From Actinomycetales bacterium (lineage in GTDB: Bacteria > Actinomycetota > Actinomycetes > Actinomycetales > Cellulomonadaceae), in the NCBI GenBank assembly GCA_020444245.1, contig JAHLLI010000017.1:46828-110827 (forward strand): a stretch of DNA of 64,000 nt. Reading direction: 5' to 3'. Under the pieces are notes generated by a model. That model did no database searches. It worked only from the letters and a program-made list of their open reading frames with translations, and had not been told where the DNA came from. Below, one piece after another: positions 7,906 through 17,829 of the stretch. The stretch's first letter is position 1; each line of letters begins with the position of its first letter. Both the position numbers and the translations under genes were made by a program.

Positions 7906-9336
7906 TCAGCCCTCGTCGGCCGCTTGGTCCGTGGTGGCCTCGATCTCGGGGTCGGCGGCGTCGGTGGGCTCCTCCTGGGCCTTGTCCGGCGGCACGGCGG
8001 CGGCGCGGAACTCAGCCCTCGGGTCGTGCAGGGTGCCCAGCGCGACCACCTCACGCCGGAACAGCAGCGTCGCGGTCCAGCCGGAGGCGATCCGGAACTT
8101 CCGGTTCAACGTCGGCATCGCGTAGAGGTGGTAGGTCCGGTGCAGGAACCACGCGAGCAGGCCGCGCACCTTGAACCGGCCGAACATCTGCGCCACGCCC
8201 TTGTGCATGCCGAGCGAGGCGACCGTGCCGACGTTCTTGTGCCGGTACTCGTGCAGCGGCGCCGAACGCAGGTGCGCGGCGAGGTTGGTGCCCAGCACCT
8301 TCGACTCGCGCAGCGCGTGCTGGGCGTTGGGCGGGCAGAACTTGCCCGGGTTCTCCAGGTCAGGCACGGCGGCGCAGTCGCCCGCGGCCCACGCGCCGTC
8401 GACCACGTGCCCGTCCGCGTCGGCCACCTGGAGCGTCGTGGTGCAGCGCACCCGGCCCAGCTCGTCCAGCGGCAGGTCCGAGTCGGCCAGGACGGGGTTC
8501 GCCTTGACCCCCGCAGTCCAGACGATGGTCTCCGCGTCGAACTCCGTGCCGTCGGAGAGCACCACGTGCCGGTCCACGCACGAGGTCAGGAACGTCGACA
8601 GGTGGATGTCGATGTTGCGGGTGCGCAGCTGGTCCAGGGTGTAGCCGCCCAGCTCGGCGCTGACCTCCGGCAGGATCCGCGGGCTGGCCTCGACGAGCAC
8701 GAAGTTGAGGTCCTCGGGAGCGATCGTGTCGTAGTTCGCCACCGCGTCGCGGGCCATGTCCTCCAGCTCGGCGAGCGCCTCGATGCCCGCGAACCCCCCG
8801 CCGATGAAGCAGAACGTGAGCATGCGCCTGCGCAGGTCCGGGTCCCAGGTGCTGGCGGCCAGGTCGATCCGGCTCAGCACGTGGTTGCGCAGCGCGATGG
8901 CCTCCTCGACGTTCTTGAAGCCCACGCCCACCTCGGCCAGGCCCGGGATGGGCAGGGTCCGCGCCACGGCGCCGAGCCCGACGACCAGGTGGTCGTAGGT
9001 CACCCAGTACGGGTCGCCCTCCTCCGGGGTGATCTCGACCCGCCGGGTGGCGTGCTCGATCCGGCTGACCTTGCCCTGCAGCGAGTCGATGCCGGGCAGC
9101 GCGAACCGGTGCGGCGCGACGACGTGCCGCGGGTCGATCGACCCGGCCGCGACCTCCGGCAGGAACGGCGCGTACGTCATGTACGGGCGGGGGTCGACGA
9201 CGACGATCGCTGCGTCGCGCCGACCGAGCTGCTTGCGCAGCCGGCGGGCGGTGTACAGCCCGACGGTGCCACCGCCCAGGATGAGCACCCGGGGCACCTT
9301 GCGCGGCTTGGGCGTGGCTGCGGTCTGGTCGGCCAT
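7906..9336 (-). CDS. ndh: Type II NADH:quinone oxidoreductase (NDH-2)
   Basis: A 476-residue FAD flavoprotein that passes electrons from NADH to menaquinone without pumping protons, attached to the inner face of the membrane. The N-terminal FAD motif is LILGGGTVGLYTARRL. PYMTYAPFLPEVAAGSIDPRH is the hallmark of actinobacterial NDH-2. A second dinucleotide motif is FCFIGGGFAGIEALAELEDM, and AAGDCAAVPDLENPG is the second FAD contact. The C-terminal amphipathic LLAWFLHRTYHLYAMPTLNRK region probably anchors the protein. The last 40 or so residues are acidic and low in complexity. ATG 9336 is chosen on the basis of a -10 TACGGT seven bases upstream (leaderless). Confidence 0.93.
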   Translation of the reverse strand: MADQTAATPKPRKVPRVLILGGGTVGLYTARRLRKQLGRRDAAIVVVDPRPYMTYAPFLPEVAAGSIDPRHVVAPHRFALPGIDSLQGKVSRIEHATRRVEITPEEGDPYWVTYDHLVVGLGAVARTLPIPGLAEVGVGFKNVEEAIALRNHVLSRIDLAASTWDPDLRRRMLTFCFIGGGFAGIEALAELEDMARDAVANYDTIAPEDLNFVLVEASPRILPEVSAELGGYTLDQLRTRNIDIHLSTFLTSCVDRHVVLSDGTEFDAETIVWTAGVKANPVLADSDLPLDELGRVRCTTTLQVADADGHVVDGAWAAGDCAAVPDLENPGKFCPPNAQHALRESKVLGTNLAAHLRSAPLHEYRHKNVGTVASLGMHKGVAQMFGRFKVRGLLAWFLHRTYHLYAMPTLNRKFRIASGWTATLLFRREVVALGTLHDPRAEFRAAAVPPDKAQEEPTDAADPEIEATTDQAADEG

Positions 9337-9343
9337 GCCGTTC

Positions 9344-9349
9344 ACCGTA
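9344..9349 (-). promoter_or_regulatory. -10 element of a leaderless ndh transcript
   Basis: TACGGT on the minus strand is followed after seven bases by ATG 9336, with no ribosome binding site between, which suits a leaderless mRNA. No good -35 is apparent. Confidence 0.45.
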
Positions 9350-9406
9350 CGGGCGTGGGACGGGCCGCACCATGGCTCGGGGGGTTTGTGACGGGTGCGA
9401 TCGTGC

Positions 9407-10252
9407 CTAGCGTGCGCCGGCCGCGCCGACTGCGACCGCGATCGCGGCGTCGAGCATCGACTCCGTGAGCCGCCCCGTCGAGGTGTTCTGCTGCGAGACG
9501 TGGTAGCTGCCGACGAGGGTGACGGTCCGGCCGTCGGCTCGGGTCAGCTCCGCGGTCGCGCCGTGGCCGAAGCGTGGTGCCGGCCGGGGCACCGCCCAGC
9601 CCGCGTCCCGCGCCGCGTCGAGGGTCGCAGCCCAGCCGATCGCCCCCAGCGCGAGCACCGCTCGGACGTCGGGCAGCAGGGCGAGCTCGCGGCGCAGCCA
9701 CGGTGCGCAGGTGTGCCGCTCGGCGGTGGACGGCTTGTTGTCCGGTGGCACGCAGCGCACCGGGGCGACCATCCGTGCGCCGACCAGGGCGAGGCCGTCG
9801 GCCGCGTCCACGCTGGTGGGCTGCGTCGCGAGGCCCGCGCGGTGCAGGGCCGCGACGATCCAGTCCCCCGACCGGTCACCGGTGAACAGCCGCCCGGTCC
9901 GGTTGGCGCCGTGCGCGCCGGGGGCCAGGCCGACCACCAGGAGCCGCGCGGCCGGGTCGCCGAACGACGGGACCGGCCTGCCCCAGTACGGCTCGCCGGC
10001 GTAGGCGCGGCGCTTGGTGACCGCGACCTCCTCGCGCCAGGCGACCAGCCGCGGGCAGGCCCGACACACCGATGACGCGGCCTGGACGCCGTCCAGGTCG
10101 GCAGCTCCGGCGAGCCGCTCGACGTCGCCCGGGGTCGACGCGGCGGGTGTTCGGCCGTCGGCCGGGTCGCCCGGCCACCCGACGCCCGGCGGCACCGGGG
10201 AGCCGAACGGTTCGCCGGTCGCGGGGTGCGGGTGCGGTACGGACGCGGGCAC
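9407..10252 (-). CDS. Uracil-DNA glycosylase, family 5 (UDGb)
   Basis: A 281-residue iron-sulfur uracil-DNA glycosylase that removes uracil (and some other deaminated bases) to start base-excision repair. Motif A is [16 protein letters not shown], specific for family 5 (UDGb), with motif B seen as [10 protein letters not shown]. Cysteines in [16 protein letters not shown] and RHTCAPW supply a [4Fe-4S] ligand set. The first 50 or so residues are proline- and glycine-rich and weakly conserved. Deaminated cytosines matter in a genome this GC-rich. No clear ribosome binding site precedes GTG 10252, so the exact start is not certain. Confidence 0.9.
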   Translation of the reverse strand: MPASVPHPHPATGEPFGSPVPPGVGWPGDPADGRTPAASTPGDVERLAGAADLDGVQAASSVCRACPRLVAWREEVAVTKRRAYAGEPYWGRPVPSFGDPAARLLVVGLAPGAHGANRTGRLFTGDRSGDWIVAALHRAGLATQPTSVDAADGLALVGARMVAPVRCVPPDNKPSTAERHTCAPWLRRELALLPDVRAVLALGAIGWAATLDAARDAGWAVPRPAPRFGHGATAELTRADGRTVTLVGSYHVSQQNTSTGRLTESMLDAAIAVAVGAAGAR

Positions 10253-10269
10253 GTGACGATCTTGCCCGT

Positions 10270-11523
10270 TCAGGGACCCGAGGGCGACGGGCTCTGCGCC
10301 GGGGCGCCGGACGGCGCCGTGGGTTCCGACGGCGTGGCCGGCGCCTCGGACGCCGCCTGCGACCCGGTGGCGGACGGCGCGTCGGGCACGGTCCCGTCAG
10401 CTCCGCCCGGCGGCGCGGCCGCAACGGACCCACCGACCCCGGTCCCCACGAGCGCCTCCGCGGCTCCGAACGGTGCCGGAGGCTGCTGGAGGCTCGCGCC
10501 GGGCACCAGGACCGGTGCACCGCTCGCGGCGTCCCAGGTCCACTCGCCGGCCGGCGCGCCGGACAACGGGTACACGTTCCAGCGGTCACGGCCCGAGGCG
10601 TCCACGACCGGGGCGAACTGCCACGGGTCGGCGACCCCGGGAAGGCTCCACACCGAGTCCGAGCCGTCGGTGACGGTACGCACCGGCCGGCCCCGGTCGT
10701 CCACGATCTGCACGTCGTGCAGCGGGTTGCCCTGGGCGTCGTAGACGAAGAGGTTCGACACGTACATGCCGCCCACCACGACGCCGTCCTGGGGCGCGGC
10801 AACCGGATCCGACCCGGCGCTCGCGTACACCGGGTAGTAGTGCGCCTGCGTCGCCGAGGTCCACGCGGCCGCCGCGAGCGGGACGACCGCGAGCACAGCG
10901 AGCGCCTGGCCCGCCACGAGCAGACCGCCGATCCTGCGCCGCTCGGCCCACCGACCCCGCCCGTGCTCGATCGAGACCACCGCCGCTGCGATCAGCAGCG
11001 CCCACGCGACGAACGAGTCCGGCGCGAACGGCGCCAGCCGCCCGGCGCCCAGGGTCCCCCCGGTCAGCACCATGAGCAGCACGAACCACACCCAGCCGCG
11101 CACCAACCACCAGACCGGCCGCAGCAGCGGCACCGTCTCCACGAGCCAGCCACCGCCGGGCAGCGCGGCCACCCGGGCCACCAGTCGGCGGCCCCAGGCC
11201 TCCCACAGTCGCCAGGTCGACCGCGCAGCGTCGCGCACCGGCGTCCGGCGGAGCCGACGCGCGCTGGGCACCGGGGCATGGCCCGCCGCCGACCGCAGCT
11301 CCAGGGCGTACTCGCCGGCGGGGCCGAACACCCGCGCGAGGTCGAGGAGCACGGTGTCGTCCGCAGTCTCGGCGCCGTCGATCGAGCGGTCCGCGAGCTC
11401 CTCGGCGAGATCGGCCTCCAGCCCGTCGGTGAGCTCGTCGGCGATCTCCGGGCCGAGGTCGGCCAGGTGGCTCCGGACCGCCTCGGCGTAGGCGGCGACC
11501 CGGTCGAGCAGCATGGTGGTCAT
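10270..11523 (-). CDS. PadR-coupled membrane protein with HAAS-like N-terminal domain
   Basis: A 417-residue membrane protein whose start overlaps the PadR stop (ATGA). Residues 1 to about 75 form a helical, acidic domain ([20 protein letters not shown]) like the HAAS/DUF1700 domains that accompany PadR regulators. Several hydrophobic helices follow (about 115 to 210). The outer part has a beta-type region ([16 protein letters not shown]) and ends in a Pro/Ala/Ser-rich tail of about 70 residues. In the HAAS-type pairs the membrane protein is thought to signal envelope state, but its function is unknown. A second PadR/HAAS pair lies at 14.9-15.8 kb. Confidence 0.75.
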   Translation of the reverse strand: MTTMLLDRVAAYAEAVRSHLADLGPEIADELTDGLEADLAEELADRSIDGAETADDTVLLDLARVFGPAGEYALELRSAAGHAPVPSARRLRRTPVRDAARSTWRLWEAWGRRLVARVAALPGGGWLVETVPLLRPVWWLVRGWVWFVLLMVLTGGTLGAGRLAPFAPDSFVAWALLIAAAVVSIEHGRGRWAERRRIGGLLVAGQALAVLAVVPLAAAAWTSATQAHYYPVYASAGSDPVAAPQDGVVVGGMYVSNLFVYDAQGNPLHDVQIVDDRGRPVRTVTDGSDSVWSLPGVADPWQFAPVVDASGRDRWNVYPLSGAPAGEWTWDAASGAPVLVPGASLQQPPAPFGAAEALVGTGVGGSVAAAPPGGADGTVPDAPSATGSQAASEAPATPSEPTAPSGAPAQSPSPSGP

Positions 11524-11849
11524 CGCTGGTCCCCCTCGGCGAGCAGTCCGGTCATGGCGTGGGAGAACGCGTCCCAGTCCTTGCGCTGGGCGGCGAGCAT
11601 CGTGCGCCCCTGGGCGTTGATCCCGTAGTACTTGCGGTGCGGCCCCTCGTCCGACGGCACGACGTAGCTGGTCAGCGCCCCGGAGGAGTACAGCCGGCGC
11701 AGCGTGCCGTACACCGACGCCTCGCCGACCTCCTCCAGGCCGCCGGCCCGCAGCCGTCGCACCACGTCGTAGCCGTAGCCGTCCTCCCGGGCCACGACGG
11801 CCAGCACGGCGACGTCGAGCACCCCCTTGAGCAGCTGCGTGGTGTCCAC
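11520..11849 (-). CDS. PadR family transcriptional regulator
   Basis: A 109-residue winged-helix regulator. GTG 11849 follows a GAGGAGGAAG ribosome binding site. The family pattern is clear: LLKGVLDVAVLAVVAREDGYGYDVV, VGEASVYGTLRRLYSSGALT, then EGPHRKYYGINAQGRTML. It heads a two-gene operon with the membrane protein and probably represses itself through the inverted repeat at 11911-11929, which overlaps its promoter. Confidence 0.93.
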   Translation of the reverse strand: MDTTQLLKGVLDVAVLAVVAREDGYGYDVVRRLRAGGLEEVGEASVYGTLRRLYSSGALTSYVVPSDEGPHRKYYGINAQGRTMLAAQRKDWDAFSHAMTGLLAEGDQR

Positions 11850-11906
11850 GCTTCCTCCTCGCCTCGTCCGGTGCGGGAGCACGCCCTGCACGCTCCTGCA
11901 TGGCGC

Positions 11907-11929
11907 ACACTACTGTGGATTGCGCAGTA
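11907..11929 (-). promoter_or_regulatory. PadR operon promoter and inverted-repeat operator
   Basis: On the minus strand a -10 TAGTGT (11912-11907) is preceded by the inverted repeat TACTGTG-N5-CGCAGTA (plus-strand 11911-11929, one mismatch). The repeat fills the -10/-35 spacer, a standard location for a repressor site. A PadR autoregulatory role is inferred. Confidence 0.5.
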
Positions 11930-11970
11930 CCAGCCAGAGCGAAACACCGGCGTGTCGGGAAGCGGTGTGA

Positions 11971-12447
11971 TCAGTACCGGTCGTCCTGGTGGTCCATGCG
12001 CACCGAGAGCACCGCCGGGACCTGCCCGGCGGCGAGCGCGGTCAGCACCGCGAGCTCGTGCGGCACCACCGGCTCGGGCAGAGCGTCCAGGGCGAACCAG
12101 CCCATCTGCGCGGTGCGGTGCGGCTCGCGGACGGCCGGCTCGCCGGACCACCGGCGCGTCTGGAAGAAGAAGTCCACCCGCTGCTCGATCGGCGGCCCGC
12201 CCGGCTCGAAGCGGTGCAGCGTCGTCAGCGGCACCAGGTCCGCCACGTCGACGGCGACCCCGGCCTCCTCCTGCGCCTCGCGCACGGCGGCGTCCAGGAT
12301 CGACTCGTCGCGCTCGAGGTGGCCGGCCAGCAGCGCCCAGTGACCGTCCATGAACCCCGTGCCGGCCCGCAGCTGCAGGAGCACCTCGTCCCCACGCCGC
12401 AGGGCCACATAGGCAGCGGCCACCAACCGCGTCCGGGACTCGAGCAC
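11971..12447 (-). CDS. NUDIX hydrolase
   Basis: A 158-residue NUDIX hydrolase. The Nudix box spans residues 42 to 64 (GHLERDES...REAQEEAGV) and fits GX5EX7REUXEEXGU exactly. Flanking pieces are VAAAYVALRRGDEVLLQLRA and VDFFFQTRRW. It cleaves a nucleoside diphosphate-linked substrate that cannot be identified by eye; the small size suits a nucleotide house-cleaning enzyme. Translation begins at GTG 12447, apparently leaderless. Confidence 0.92.
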   Translation of the reverse strand: MLESRTRLVAAAYVALRRGDEVLLQLRAGTGFMDGHWALLAGHLERDESILDAAVREAQEEAGVAVDVADLVPLTTLHRFEPGGPPIEQRVDFFFQTRRWSGEPAVREPHRTAQMGWFALDALPEPVVPHELAVLTALAAGQVPAVLSVRMDHQDDRY

Positions 12448-12453
12448 GCCCCG

Positions 12454-12459
12454 ACCCTA
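12454..12459 (-). promoter_or_regulatory. -10 element of a leaderless NUDIX transcript
   Basis: TAGGGT on the minus strand, then six bases, then GTG 12447. No Shine-Dalgarno sequence is present. It matches the DUF427 start in layout. Confidence 0.6.
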
Positions 12460-12468
12460 GCCCCAGCA

Positions 12469-12515
12469 CTTCTGGAACCGGATCGGCGCCCGGCACGCCA
12501 GATCGGTTCCAGAAG
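12469..12515. terminator. Inverted repeat after ppx
   Basis: CTTCTGGAACCG (12469-12480) is the exact reverse complement of CGGTTCCAGAAG (12504-12515), separated by 23 bases that can themselves pair partly. It lies just past the ppx stop and upstream of the NUDIX promoter, so a terminator is the simplest reading. Confidence 0.55.
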
Positions 12516-12523
12516 CGGGGCGG

Positions 12524-13471
12524 CTAGCCCTCGGCGAGGCCGAGGGCGAGGCCGTCGAGGATGTCGCGCTCGGAGACCACGACGGTGCGCATCCGCACCC
12601 CGGCCCGGCCGACCTCCGAGCGCACCCGCGAGATCACGCCGGACCAGATCAGTGCCCCGGCCCCGATCACGTCGACCCGGCCGGGGTGGAGGTACGGCAG
12701 CCGTTCGCGTCGCAGCCGGCGCATGTCGAGCAGGGACCGGCACGCCTTGAGCATCACGTCGGCGTCGATCACCGCGCCGTCGATCACCGACGAGTCGTAC
12801 TCGTCCAGGTCCAGCGCGTGGGCCGCGACGGTGGTGACCGTGCCGGCCACCCCGACCAGCGTCGCCGCCCGCCCGAGCGGCACCTGCCGCCCCGCCTCGT
12901 CCAGCGCCGCCTCGACCTCCGCGCTCGCGGCCGCGATCTGCTCGGCGGTCGGCGGGTCGCCGGCCAGGTACCTCTCGGTCAGGCGGACCGAGCCGACGTC
13001 CATCGACGCCGCCGCGACCACGGAGCGCGCACCCAGCACGAGCTCGGTCGACCCGCCGCCCAGGTCGCACACCAGGTACGGACCGCGGTGTCGCGCGGCC
13101 AGCGCGGCGGTGGCGCCCCGGAAGGACAGCTCCGCCTCCTGCTCGCCGCTGATCACCTCCGGCAGCACGCCGATCGCCTCGTGCACGCCGGCGACGAAGT
13201 CGTCGCGGTTGCGCGCGTCGCGGCTCGCGGACGTGGCCACGAAGCGGACTGCCTCCGCACCGAGGGACCGGGCCTCGTCCGCGTACCGGCGGGTCACGGC
13301 GAGCGTGCGGTCCAGCGCCTCGGGCGAGATGTACCCGGTGCGGTCCACCCCTTCGCCCAGGCGCACGATCTCCTGGCGGCGCACGACGTCGGTGAGCACG
13401 CCGTCGTGGACGTCGGCCACCAGGAGGCGCAGGGAGTTGGTGCCGCAGTCCACGGCCGCCACACGCGTCAT
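12524..13471 (-). CDS. Ppx/GppA family exopolyphosphatase
   Basis: A 315-residue actin-fold phosphatase that removes terminal phosphates from polyphosphate or pppGpp. The start ATG 13471 gives MTRVAAVDCGTNSLRLLVAD, the phosphate-1 loop. The family's DLGGGSTELVLG (phosphate-2) and the ARNRDDFVAGVHEAIG region follow. It has only the core Ppx domain, like the short actinobacterial Ppx1/Ppx2 proteins. It is the last gene of the ftsB-like/DUF501/ppx run, a conserved actinobacterial order normally placed next to enolase. Confidence 0.92.
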   Translation of the reverse strand: MTRVAAVDCGTNSLRLLVADVHDGVLTDVVRRQEIVRLGEGVDRTGYISPEALDRTLAVTRRYADEARSLGAEAVRFVATSASRDARNRDDFVAGVHEAIGVLPEVISGEQEAELSFRGATAALAARHRGPYLVCDLGGGSTELVLGARSVVAAASMDVGSVRLTERYLAGDPPTAEQIAAASAEVEAALDEAGRQVPLGRAATLVGVAGTVTTVAAHALDLDEYDSSVIDGAVIDADVMLKACRSLLDMRRLRRERLPYLHPGRVDVIGAGALIWSGVISRVRSEVGRAGVRMRTVVVSERDILDGLALGLAEG

Positions 13472-13535
13472 GGCCGCAAGCCTGCCACGACCGGCGGGGC
13501 CGTCGATCCGACGTCCGGCCCGCGCCGGCCCGCCC

Positions 13536-14033
13536 TCACGGGCAGGTGCACACCGCCGGGGTCCACTCCGGCTCGACGAGCGCGAGGGCCTCGTCACCGA
13601 GCGGCGTCACGCCCGGGCCCACCGCGAGCGCGTGGGCGGCCAGCACGTGCAGGCACTTGACCCGGGTCGGCATGCCGCCCGCCGAGACGCCGTCGATCTC
13701 GGGCACCTCACCCAGCTCCGCGCGCCGGGCGAGGTAGTCCTCGTGGGCCCGGCGGTGCCCGGCGGCCAGCTCGGGGTCCGACGCGAGGCGGTCGTTCATC
13801 TCGCGCATCACCCCGGCCGCCTCGAGCCGGGACAGCGCCGCGACCGCGACCGGGTGGGTGAGGTAGTACATCGTCGGGAACGGCGAGCCGTCCTCCAGCC
13901 GCGGGGCCGTGCGCACCACGGTCGGTCGCCCGCACACGCAGCGCGCGGCGACGTCCACCACGCCGCGTGGCACGCGGCCGAGCTGGGCCGCGAGCGTGGC
14001 GAGGTCCGCCTCGGTCGCAGGGGTCGGGCTCAT
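13536..14033 (-). CDS. DUF501 domain protein
   Basis: A 165-residue soluble protein of the DUF501 family, of unknown function. Typical pieces are CVCGRPTVVRTAPRLEDGSP, PTMYYLTHP, and a C-terminal MPTRVKCLHVLAAH motif. Several Cys and His residues (CVC, KCLH, VCTCP) could bind metal. ATG 14033 overlaps the end of the upstream ftsB-like gene (ATGA), and ppx follows, in the conserved actinobacterial order. Confidence 0.92.
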   Translation of the reverse strand: MSPTPATEADLATLAAQLGRVPRGVVDVAARCVCGRPTVVRTAPRLEDGSPFPTMYYLTHPVAVAALSRLEAAGVMREMNDRLASDPELAAGHRRAHEDYLARRAELGEVPEIDGVSAGGMPTRVKCLHVLAAHALAVGPGVTPLGDEALALVEPEWTPAVCTCP

Positions 14034-14695
14034 GGCGACGGCGCCGTCGTCGGGTCCCCAGGGCCGTCGGTCGCGCCGTCCCCGGCCACACCCGGGCCGT
14101 CGGTCGCGGTCCCGGTCCCCTGCGGCACCGGCGCCTCGCCGGCGAGCTGCACCGAGCCCCAGATCGTCGTGTACCACGGGGCGACCGTTCCGCCCGCGGG
14201 CAGCGCCAGCCCGGACTCCGAGTCCGGGTTCGCGGAGGACACGTGGCTCTCCTCGGTCACCGATCCGGGGTCGATGACCCGGTAGGCGGTCTCCCCCGGC
14301 ATCACGTAGGACAGCCGCTCACGTGCCTGGGCGATCACGTACGCGTCGGTGTCCCAGCGGGCCAGCTGGGACTTCAGGTCGGCCTCGCGGGCCTCAGACG
14401 CCGCGACCTCGGCCGCGAGCGAGTCGAGCTGCGACCGCTGGGCGAGGTAGGCGCGGACCGTGGGGAACACCATCGCGAAACCGATGAGCACCACCACGCC
14501 GAGCAGCAGCGCGCGCACCGAGAGCAGCCGGGCCAGGTCCCCGGCCCGGGAGGGCTCGCGCGTCGCCGTGGTCCGCCTCGGACGGGTCGTCGGCCGCGAG
14601 CCGGCCGAGCGTGTGTCGCGCGGGGCACTGCGGCGCGGTGGTGCCGGTGCGCTCGCCGCCCCGCGGGCGCGCGGGGTCGGCGGCCGTCGGGTCAT
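14030..14695 (-). CDS. FtsB/DivIC-like septum formation initiator
   Basis: A 221-residue bitopic membrane protein of the divisome. Residues 1 to about 55 are a cytoplasmic, Arg/Pro-rich segment. One transmembrane helix follows (ALLLGVVVLIGFAMVFPTV), then a coiled coil (QRSQLDSLAAEVAASEAREA) and the DTDAYVIAQARERLSYVMPG segment typical of FtsB/DivIC, which binds FtsL and FtsQ outside. The C-terminal 50 or so residues are Gly/Thr/Pro-rich. Enolase, its usual upstream neighbour, is present but separated by a PadR pair on the other strand. Confidence 0.88.
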   Translation of the reverse strand: MTRRPPTPRARGAASAPAPPRRSAPRDTRSAGSRPTTRPRRTTATREPSRAGDLARLLSVRALLLGVVVLIGFAMVFPTVRAYLAQRSQLDSLAAEVAASEAREADLKSQLARWDTDAYVIAQARERLSYVMPGETAYRVIDPGSVTEESHVSSANPDSESGLALPAGGTVAPWYTTIWGSVQLAGEAPVPQGTGTATDGPGVAGDGATDGPGDPTTAPSP

Positions 14696-14831
14696 GGACC
14701 GATGGTGACACGGCCGGGACCCCGCCCCGACGCGGGCTCGCCGGGCGCGGAGCACCTCGACCGCGCTGCGCGGGCCGCGGTGCTGCTGTGACGGGCGTGA
14801 CGGGTGTGACGAACGAGGTGCCGGGAGGCGC

Positions 14832-14860
14832 TTGGTCATACCTTGCCAGGCAAGTATCAT
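14832..14860 (+). promoter_or_regulatory. Leaderless promoter with PadR operator
   Basis: A -35 TTGGTC (14832-14837) and a -10 TATCAT (14855-14860) are 17 bases apart. The spacer is an almost perfect palindrome, ATACCTTGCC/AGGCAAGTAT (14838-14857, one extra base in the left arm). The ATG of the PadR gene lies seven bases after the -10, so the message is leaderless. A PadR dimer on the palindrome would block polymerase. Confidence 0.75.
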
Positions 14861-14867
14861 GCGACGC

Positions 14868-15224
14868 ATGGAACCGGACGTCGCAATGGTCGAGCGCACC
14901 GAGCTGCTCACCCACCTGCGTCGCGGGACCCTCGAGTACTGCCTGCTCGCCACGCTGCGCGAGGCGCCCTCCTACGGCCAGGAGCTGGCGCGCTCCCTGG
15001 GCGGCGCGGGGACGCTGATCGACTCCGAAGGCACGCTCTACCCGCTGCTCGCCCGCCTGCGCCGCCGCGGCTGGGTGGAGACCGTCTGGCGCGACTCCCC
15101 GCACGGCCCCCCGCGCCGCTACTACTCGCTCACCCCCGACGGGCGCCGCGCCGTCGAGACGTTCACCGAGGTCTGGGCCCCGTTCGCCGCGGCCGTGACC
15201 CGATGCCTGGAAGGAGAGCTCTGA
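14868..15224 (+). CDS. PadR family transcriptional regulator
   Basis: A 118-residue PadR regulator. Family segments are RRGTLEYCLLATLREAPSYG, DSEGTLYPLLARLRRRGWVE and GPPRRYYSLTPDGRRAV. ATG 14868 is chosen because the promoter places the transcript start there; in-frame codons further up lie inside the promoter. The stop overlaps the ATG of the membrane gene by one base. It should repress itself and its partner. Confidence 0.93.
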   Translation: MEPDVAMVERTELLTHLRRGTLEYCLLATLREAPSYGQELARSLGGAGTLIDSEGTLYPLLARLRRRGWVETVWRDSPHGPPRRYYSLTPDGRRAVETFTEVWAPFAAAVTRCLEGEL

Positions 15225-15787
15225 TGAGCCGGATCGACGGAGGCACCGACCTCCTGGAGAGCTACGTCGCCGACCTCGAGCGACAGCTCGCCGACGCCGA
15301 CCCCGCCGAGCGCGCGGACATCGTCGCGTCGGTGCGTGAGCACGTCGCCGCGGACCTCGCGGCTCTCGGCCGCCCGGCCACACCGGCCGACGTCGAGGCC
15401 TCGCTGGCCGCGCTCGGGTCGGTGGACGCCGTCGCCGCCGCGTGGACGCCGGAAGAGGGCAGCGCTGCGGCCGCCGAACCTGCCCGCTCCGGTCGTACGG
15501 GTCTCGCAGTGGCCGCCGGCGTGCTCGCCGGACTCAGCGTGCTCCTGATCTGGCTGCCACCGGTGGCCGGATCGCTCGGCGTGATCGCCCTCGTGCTCGG
15601 CATCATTGCGCTGCGCCGCAGGGACGAACCCAGGTGGGCCGCGCTCACGGCCGTCGTCGTCGGTGCGACGACTGTCGTGCTGGGCCTGGTCGTGATCCTC
15701 GGGGCGCTCGCCGTGTTCACCGCGCACACCGAGTCTGGCCAGTCCTCCGACGTGGTCTCCGTCCCGGCCGTCTCCCCCGCCCCGTAG
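15224..15787 (+). CDS. PadR-coupled small membrane protein (HAAS-like)
   Basis: A 187-residue protein with an N-terminal helical domain (LLESYVADLERQLADADPAE, then DIVASVREHVAADLAAL) of HAAS/DUF1700 type. Two hydrophobic segments follow (about 95-125 and 137-165), and a short Ser/Val/Pro tail. It pairs with the upstream PadR, as in the larger pair at 10.3-11.8 kb. Such genes are often called DUF4190-like for the hydrophobic part with GVIALVLGIIAL. Function unknown. Confidence 0.78.
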   Translation: MSRIDGGTDLLESYVADLERQLADADPAERADIVASVREHVAADLAALGRPATPADVEASLAALGSVDAVAAAWTPEEGSAAAAEPARSGRTGLAVAAGVLAGLSVLLIWLPPVAGSLGVIALVLGIIALRRRDEPRWAALTAVVVGATTVVLGLVVILGALAVFTAHTESGQSSDVVSVPAVSPAP

Positions 15788-15795
15788 GCGAACGC

Positions 15796-15831
15796 ACGAG
15801 GGGCCCGGTCCACCAGGACCGGGCCCCTCGT
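15796..15831. terminator. Perfect 16-bp hairpin terminator
   Basis: Arms 15796-15811 and 15816-15831 pair exactly around the 4-base loop ACCA. It lies between the convergent ends of the membrane gene and enolase and probably works in both directions. Confidence 0.88.
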
Positions 15832-15849
15832 CGCGTCAGCGCGAGACGG

Positions 15850-17235
<1,386 letters not shown>

Positions 17236-17289
17236 CTAGACCGACGCCGACGAGTCCGAACAGGACGTTCGCGCGCCGCGCCGCGGCCC

Positions 17290-17829
17290 TCAGGCGACGC
17301 CCAGCCGCCGTTCGATCTGCGACGCGAGCCTGGCCAGGGACCGGCCGTCGGCGCGCACCCGCACGGTGGCGACCTCGGTGTACAGCGGCCGCCGCTCGGC
17401 CATCAGCTCCAGCCAGCGGCCGCGCGGGTCGTCGGCGAGCATCGGCCGACCGCGGTCCCCGTGGACCCGCGCCATCGCGGTGTCGACGTCCACGTCGAGG
17501 AACACCACGTGACCGCCGCGGGCGACGTAGTCGGTCAGCGCCGAGCGGGACGCCGCCACGGCCCCGCCACCGAGCGAGAGCACGCCGTCGTGGGTCACCA
17601 GCGCCTGGACGACGACGCGGTGCTCGAGGTCGCGGAACCCCGACTCGCCACGCTCGGCGAACAGCTCGGGGATGGTCAGGCCGGTGGCCTCGACGATGTC
17701 GTGGTCGGTGTCCCGCAGCGCCACGCCCCAGCGCCGTGCAAGCACCGCGCCGACGGCCGTCTTGCCCGAGCCCATCGGGCCGCACAGCACCACCGCAGGG
17801 CCGTGCTCGGGCCCGACCGGGCGGCTCAC
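17290..17829 (-). CDS. aroK: Shikimate kinase
   Basis: A 179-residue P-loop kinase that phosphorylates shikimate at O-3 in aromatic amino acid synthesis. Walker A is GPMGSGKT (residues 17-24, Lys23). DTDHDIVEATGLTIPELFAE carries the shikimate-binding Asp, with ERGESGFRDLE and the SLGGGAVA loop completing the active site. A LID with RGRPML follows. It starts at GTG 17829, overlapping the aroD stop (GTGA), so the two pathway genes are translationally coupled. Other aro genes are not in the window. Confidence 0.95.
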   Translation of the reverse strand: MSRPVGPEHGPAVVLCGPMGSGKTAVGAVLARRWGVALRDTDHDIVEATGLTIPELFAERGESGFRDLEHRVVVQALVTHDGVLSLGGGAVAASRSALTDYVARGGHVVFLDVDVDTAMARVHGDRGRPMLADDPRGRWLELMAERRPLYTEVATVRVRADGRSLARLASQIERRLGVA

